From Rosellinia necatrix (lineage: Eukaryota; Ascomycota; Sordariomycetes; Xylariales; Xylariaceae), in assembly GCA_021209875.1 (NCBI GenBank), contig JAGYVD010000003.1, forward strand, positions 186,001-250,000: a stretch of 64,000 nucleotides of DNA, read 5' to 3'. The notes beneath the pieces were generated by a model, which saw only the letters and a list, made by a program, of their open reading frames with translations, was not told where the DNA came from and did not search any database. How positions within the stretch are numbered: position 1 is the first letter of the stretch; each line of letters starts with the position of its first letter. Of this stretch, positions 61,935 to 64,000 are shown in pieces. The position numbers and the translations under genes are program-made.

Positions 61935-62640
61935 CTTGGCGCTAATAATCCTCCCGGGTTAATATCACAACAGGCTGGGGTAGACCGATGATACCCCACG
62001 GCATGGTGCAGTCGACGTGTTCTATCGCCAGTAGCACAAGAATAGATTACCAGGGGTTGAGGCCCGAAAGAGAGGTGGCGACTGTTATACGTTATACTAT
62101 ACACTTGGGATACGCCTGCCCAACTAATACCCTGAGCCAAACACCGTCACGGGATCCGGCGTTAAGCGGAGGTCGCCGCCTCCATTGTCAACTAGTACGT
62201 ACCTTAACTACTGGTTACCTGGTACCTACCTAGTAGACCTAGGTACTTAGATCTCTCGTTGAGAATTGATCTTAGGTGGTCTGTGCACATGCATAAGCTG
62301 CCTGTGAGAACGGCGGGACTTGTTCTAACCCCACTACGGGCTAGAGCCACTCAAACCTTGGGTCACTTTACCGCGCGCTCTGGACACCGGCGAATATGTG
62401 GATCCGGACTAGTGGGAGCCACTTTACGCGATCTGATCGCGTCGTGGCTCGCGTTTAATTGTCCATTGTCCATCACTTTGACATGGCAGACTTGTTCCAC
62501 TTCAACCTCGCTACTTCGATGTTAGCCAATGCCTGAGTGCTGCCGTCCATCCGCTCCTCCCTTGTTTAGAGCCCATCATCGTTTTTTGAGTTTTCTTTAA
62601 GCGTTTTGAGATAAATAGAGAGAAAGCGAAGAAGGGGAAA
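61935..62640. promoter_or_regulatory. Divergent promoter region of the sulfurase gene and CDC6
   Basis: 706 bp between two start codons. It contains TAGG/CCTA and GGTACC elements (62206-62250). The promoter role is inferred from layout. I looked for MluI-type cell-cycle boxes (ACGCGT) near CDC6 and saw none. Confidence 0.45.
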
Positions 62641-64000
62641 ATGCCCGCAGTTAGCTCGCTAGGAAAGCGAACCCGATATGCGGTTGATCTTAGTACGTGC
62701 AATGGGATAGTGCACCAACCTCGGCGCGAAACTGCTACTGACATACTCACTAGAGCTGGCCGATACGCCTACCAAGCGAACGAGACGCCAAACTCGTAGC
62801 TCCACACTCAATGATGAGAACGCCGACCCGGAAGAGGTCACGGTCCGGGACAACGCCGATGGCAGTGATACCTCAACCATACAGGAGATTACCGAGGAGC
62901 CCTTTCCGAGCACACCCTCGAAATGTGCGCGCCAAGTTAATAATAGCAAACAAGGTTGGTTCCCTTCCTACCTGTCCTTGGAGATGGTCGCTCATATGCG
63001 ATTGCCCTAGACTTCGACAAGCCGGTTACCCCAAGTACGCCACGATTTCGGGATGCTCTTGCCAGAGTCCCCGTCACCCCACGCCACCGGGTCATGTCCG
63101 CCGGTAGGGTTTCGAAGAGGCAGACACCCCATACACCATTTACGCCTACTACTATACAGACCGTATATCACCATGCGAGACAATTGTTTGCCCGAAGCGC
63201 CGATCCAGGTCAATTGATTGGGCGAGAGACGGAACGTCAACACCTCACGAGGTTCCTTGAGCGGTGCAACACGTCTAATCCCAGCGGTTGCCTTTATGTC
63301 AGCGGCCCGCCAGGTACCGGCAAGAGTGCCATGGTCAACGAAGCTACTCAGGCGCTTGTGGACTCGAAATCGACCAGGAAGGCGTACGTGAACTGTATGA
63401 GCATTAAGTCTTCGAAAGATCTATACGAGACATTGCTTGAGCAATTTTCGCAATTTTCCGACCTGTCGACTCCCCCTATAGGAGATGCAGCGACAATTAT
63501 TGAGAAGCTGCTGACGCCGCGGAAGAATTCGACGAGCGTGTATCTCGTTGTCTTGGACGAGATCGACCACATTCTCACACTCGATCTGGAAAGCCTATAC
63601 AAGCTATTCGAGTGGTCTATGCAAAAGACCTCGCGCCTCCTCCTGGTTGGCATCGCGAATGCGCTGGACCTCACTGATCGTTTCCTACCACGCCTCAAGT
63701 CACGAAACCTAAAGCCCGAGCTTCTCCCATTCTTGCCGTATTCGGCAGCACAGATCAAAACAATCATTACTGGCCGCCTGAAGAGCCTCGTGCCTGAGGG
63801 AAGCCCTCTGCCTTTTATTCATCCAGCTGCCATTGAATTATGCTCTCGGAAAGTTTCTAGCCAGACGGGAGACCTGCGGAAGGCTTTTGAGATATGCCGA
63901 CGAGCCATCGACCTGGTGGAGATGGAGACTAAACAAAAACACGAGGCGGAAATAAAGGAGAAGATCCTGCTTTCCACGCCTTCGCGGCGCCCGCTAGGAG
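62641..64000 (+). CDS. CDC6: Cdc6/Cdc18 replication licensing ATPase (3' end beyond the window)
   Basis: Exons 62641-62692, 62754-62954 and 63011 to the window end (at least 990 nt) join in phase. The N-terminus is basic and unstructured (PAVSSLGKRTRYAVDL, then TPTKRTRRQTRSSTLNDENADP) and has SP/TP sites typical of CDK targets (STPSK, PVTPST, PVTPR). The AAA+ module starts with QTVYHHARQLFARS and has Walker A GPPGTGKS (about 183-190), Walker B VVLDEIDH (about 264-271) and sensor 1 LLLVGIANALDLTDR. The window stops inside the lid region after TGDLRKAFEICRRAIDL, so the winged-helix end is missing. Cdc6 loads MCM onto ORC-bound origins in G1. Introns are 61 and 56 nt; the second donor GTTGGT is weak, but the junction is fixed by frame. 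Confidence 0.9.

Overview
This window is nuclear DNA of a filamentous ascomycete (Pezizomycotina, probably Sordariomycetes). Four things point there. Genes are spread out with several kb between them. Introns are short (about 48-165 nt), with GT..AG ends and often a CTAAC/TTAAC-like branch site. A lone Neurospora-style 5S rRNA gene sits outside any rDNA array. The core genes (RecQ/Sgs1-QDE-3, KAR9, RPT4, GFA1, PRE4, HCNGP, molybdenum cofactor sulfurase, CDC6) all read like fungal orthologues. There are no operons, and genes are mostly monocistronic on alternating strands.

Layout. 1-12 kb: a 5S rRNA gene (1416-1534), a three-exon membrane protein of unknown function (4550-6962) with a possible extra exon or small gene behind it, and a DUF1275/YoaK-like membrane protein (11071-12149). 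12.9-23.3 kb: a long RecQ helicase (+) convergent with a KAR9 spindle-positioning protein (-). 27.7-31.5 kb: a conserved fungal protein of unknown function, then the 26S proteasome ATPase RPT4. 36.4-44.5 kb: GFA1 (first enzyme of chitin precursor synthesis), the 20S proteasome subunit PRE4 divergent from an HCNGP/SAP30BP-like regulator, and a fungal protein of the group often labelled 'casein kinase II beta 2 subunit'. 45-48 kb: one tentative spliced gene and one convincing 73-residue three-exon gene. 48.1-52.7 kb is gene-poor and rich in tandem repeats. 52.7-59.1 kb: a DUF7025-type AAA ATPase (-) divergent from a STAND/NACHT-like protein (+). 59.4-64 kb: molybdenum cofactor sulfurase (-) divergent from CDC6 (+, runs off the window).

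The strongest unexpected result is technical. RPT4, GFA1 and the casein-kinase-beta-like gene each need one or two single C (or G) bases removed from a homopolymer run to give an intact, family-length protein. After removal every coding length is an exact multiple of three. Two of these genes are normally essential, so this looks like a systematic homopolymer over-call in the assembly rather than gene death. By contrast, the AAA ATPase has a clean in-frame TAG followed by more than 300 further in-frame codons. That is either a real nonsense mutation or possible readthrough.

Intergenic DNA carries many TAGG/CCTA tetranucleotide tracts, which I did not see in any of the assigned coding exons. 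I found no CRISPR, no recognisable intact transposon and no tRNA. The most plausible accessory system is the divergent AAA ATPase / STAND-like pair at 52.7-59.1 kb; calling it a system is inference.
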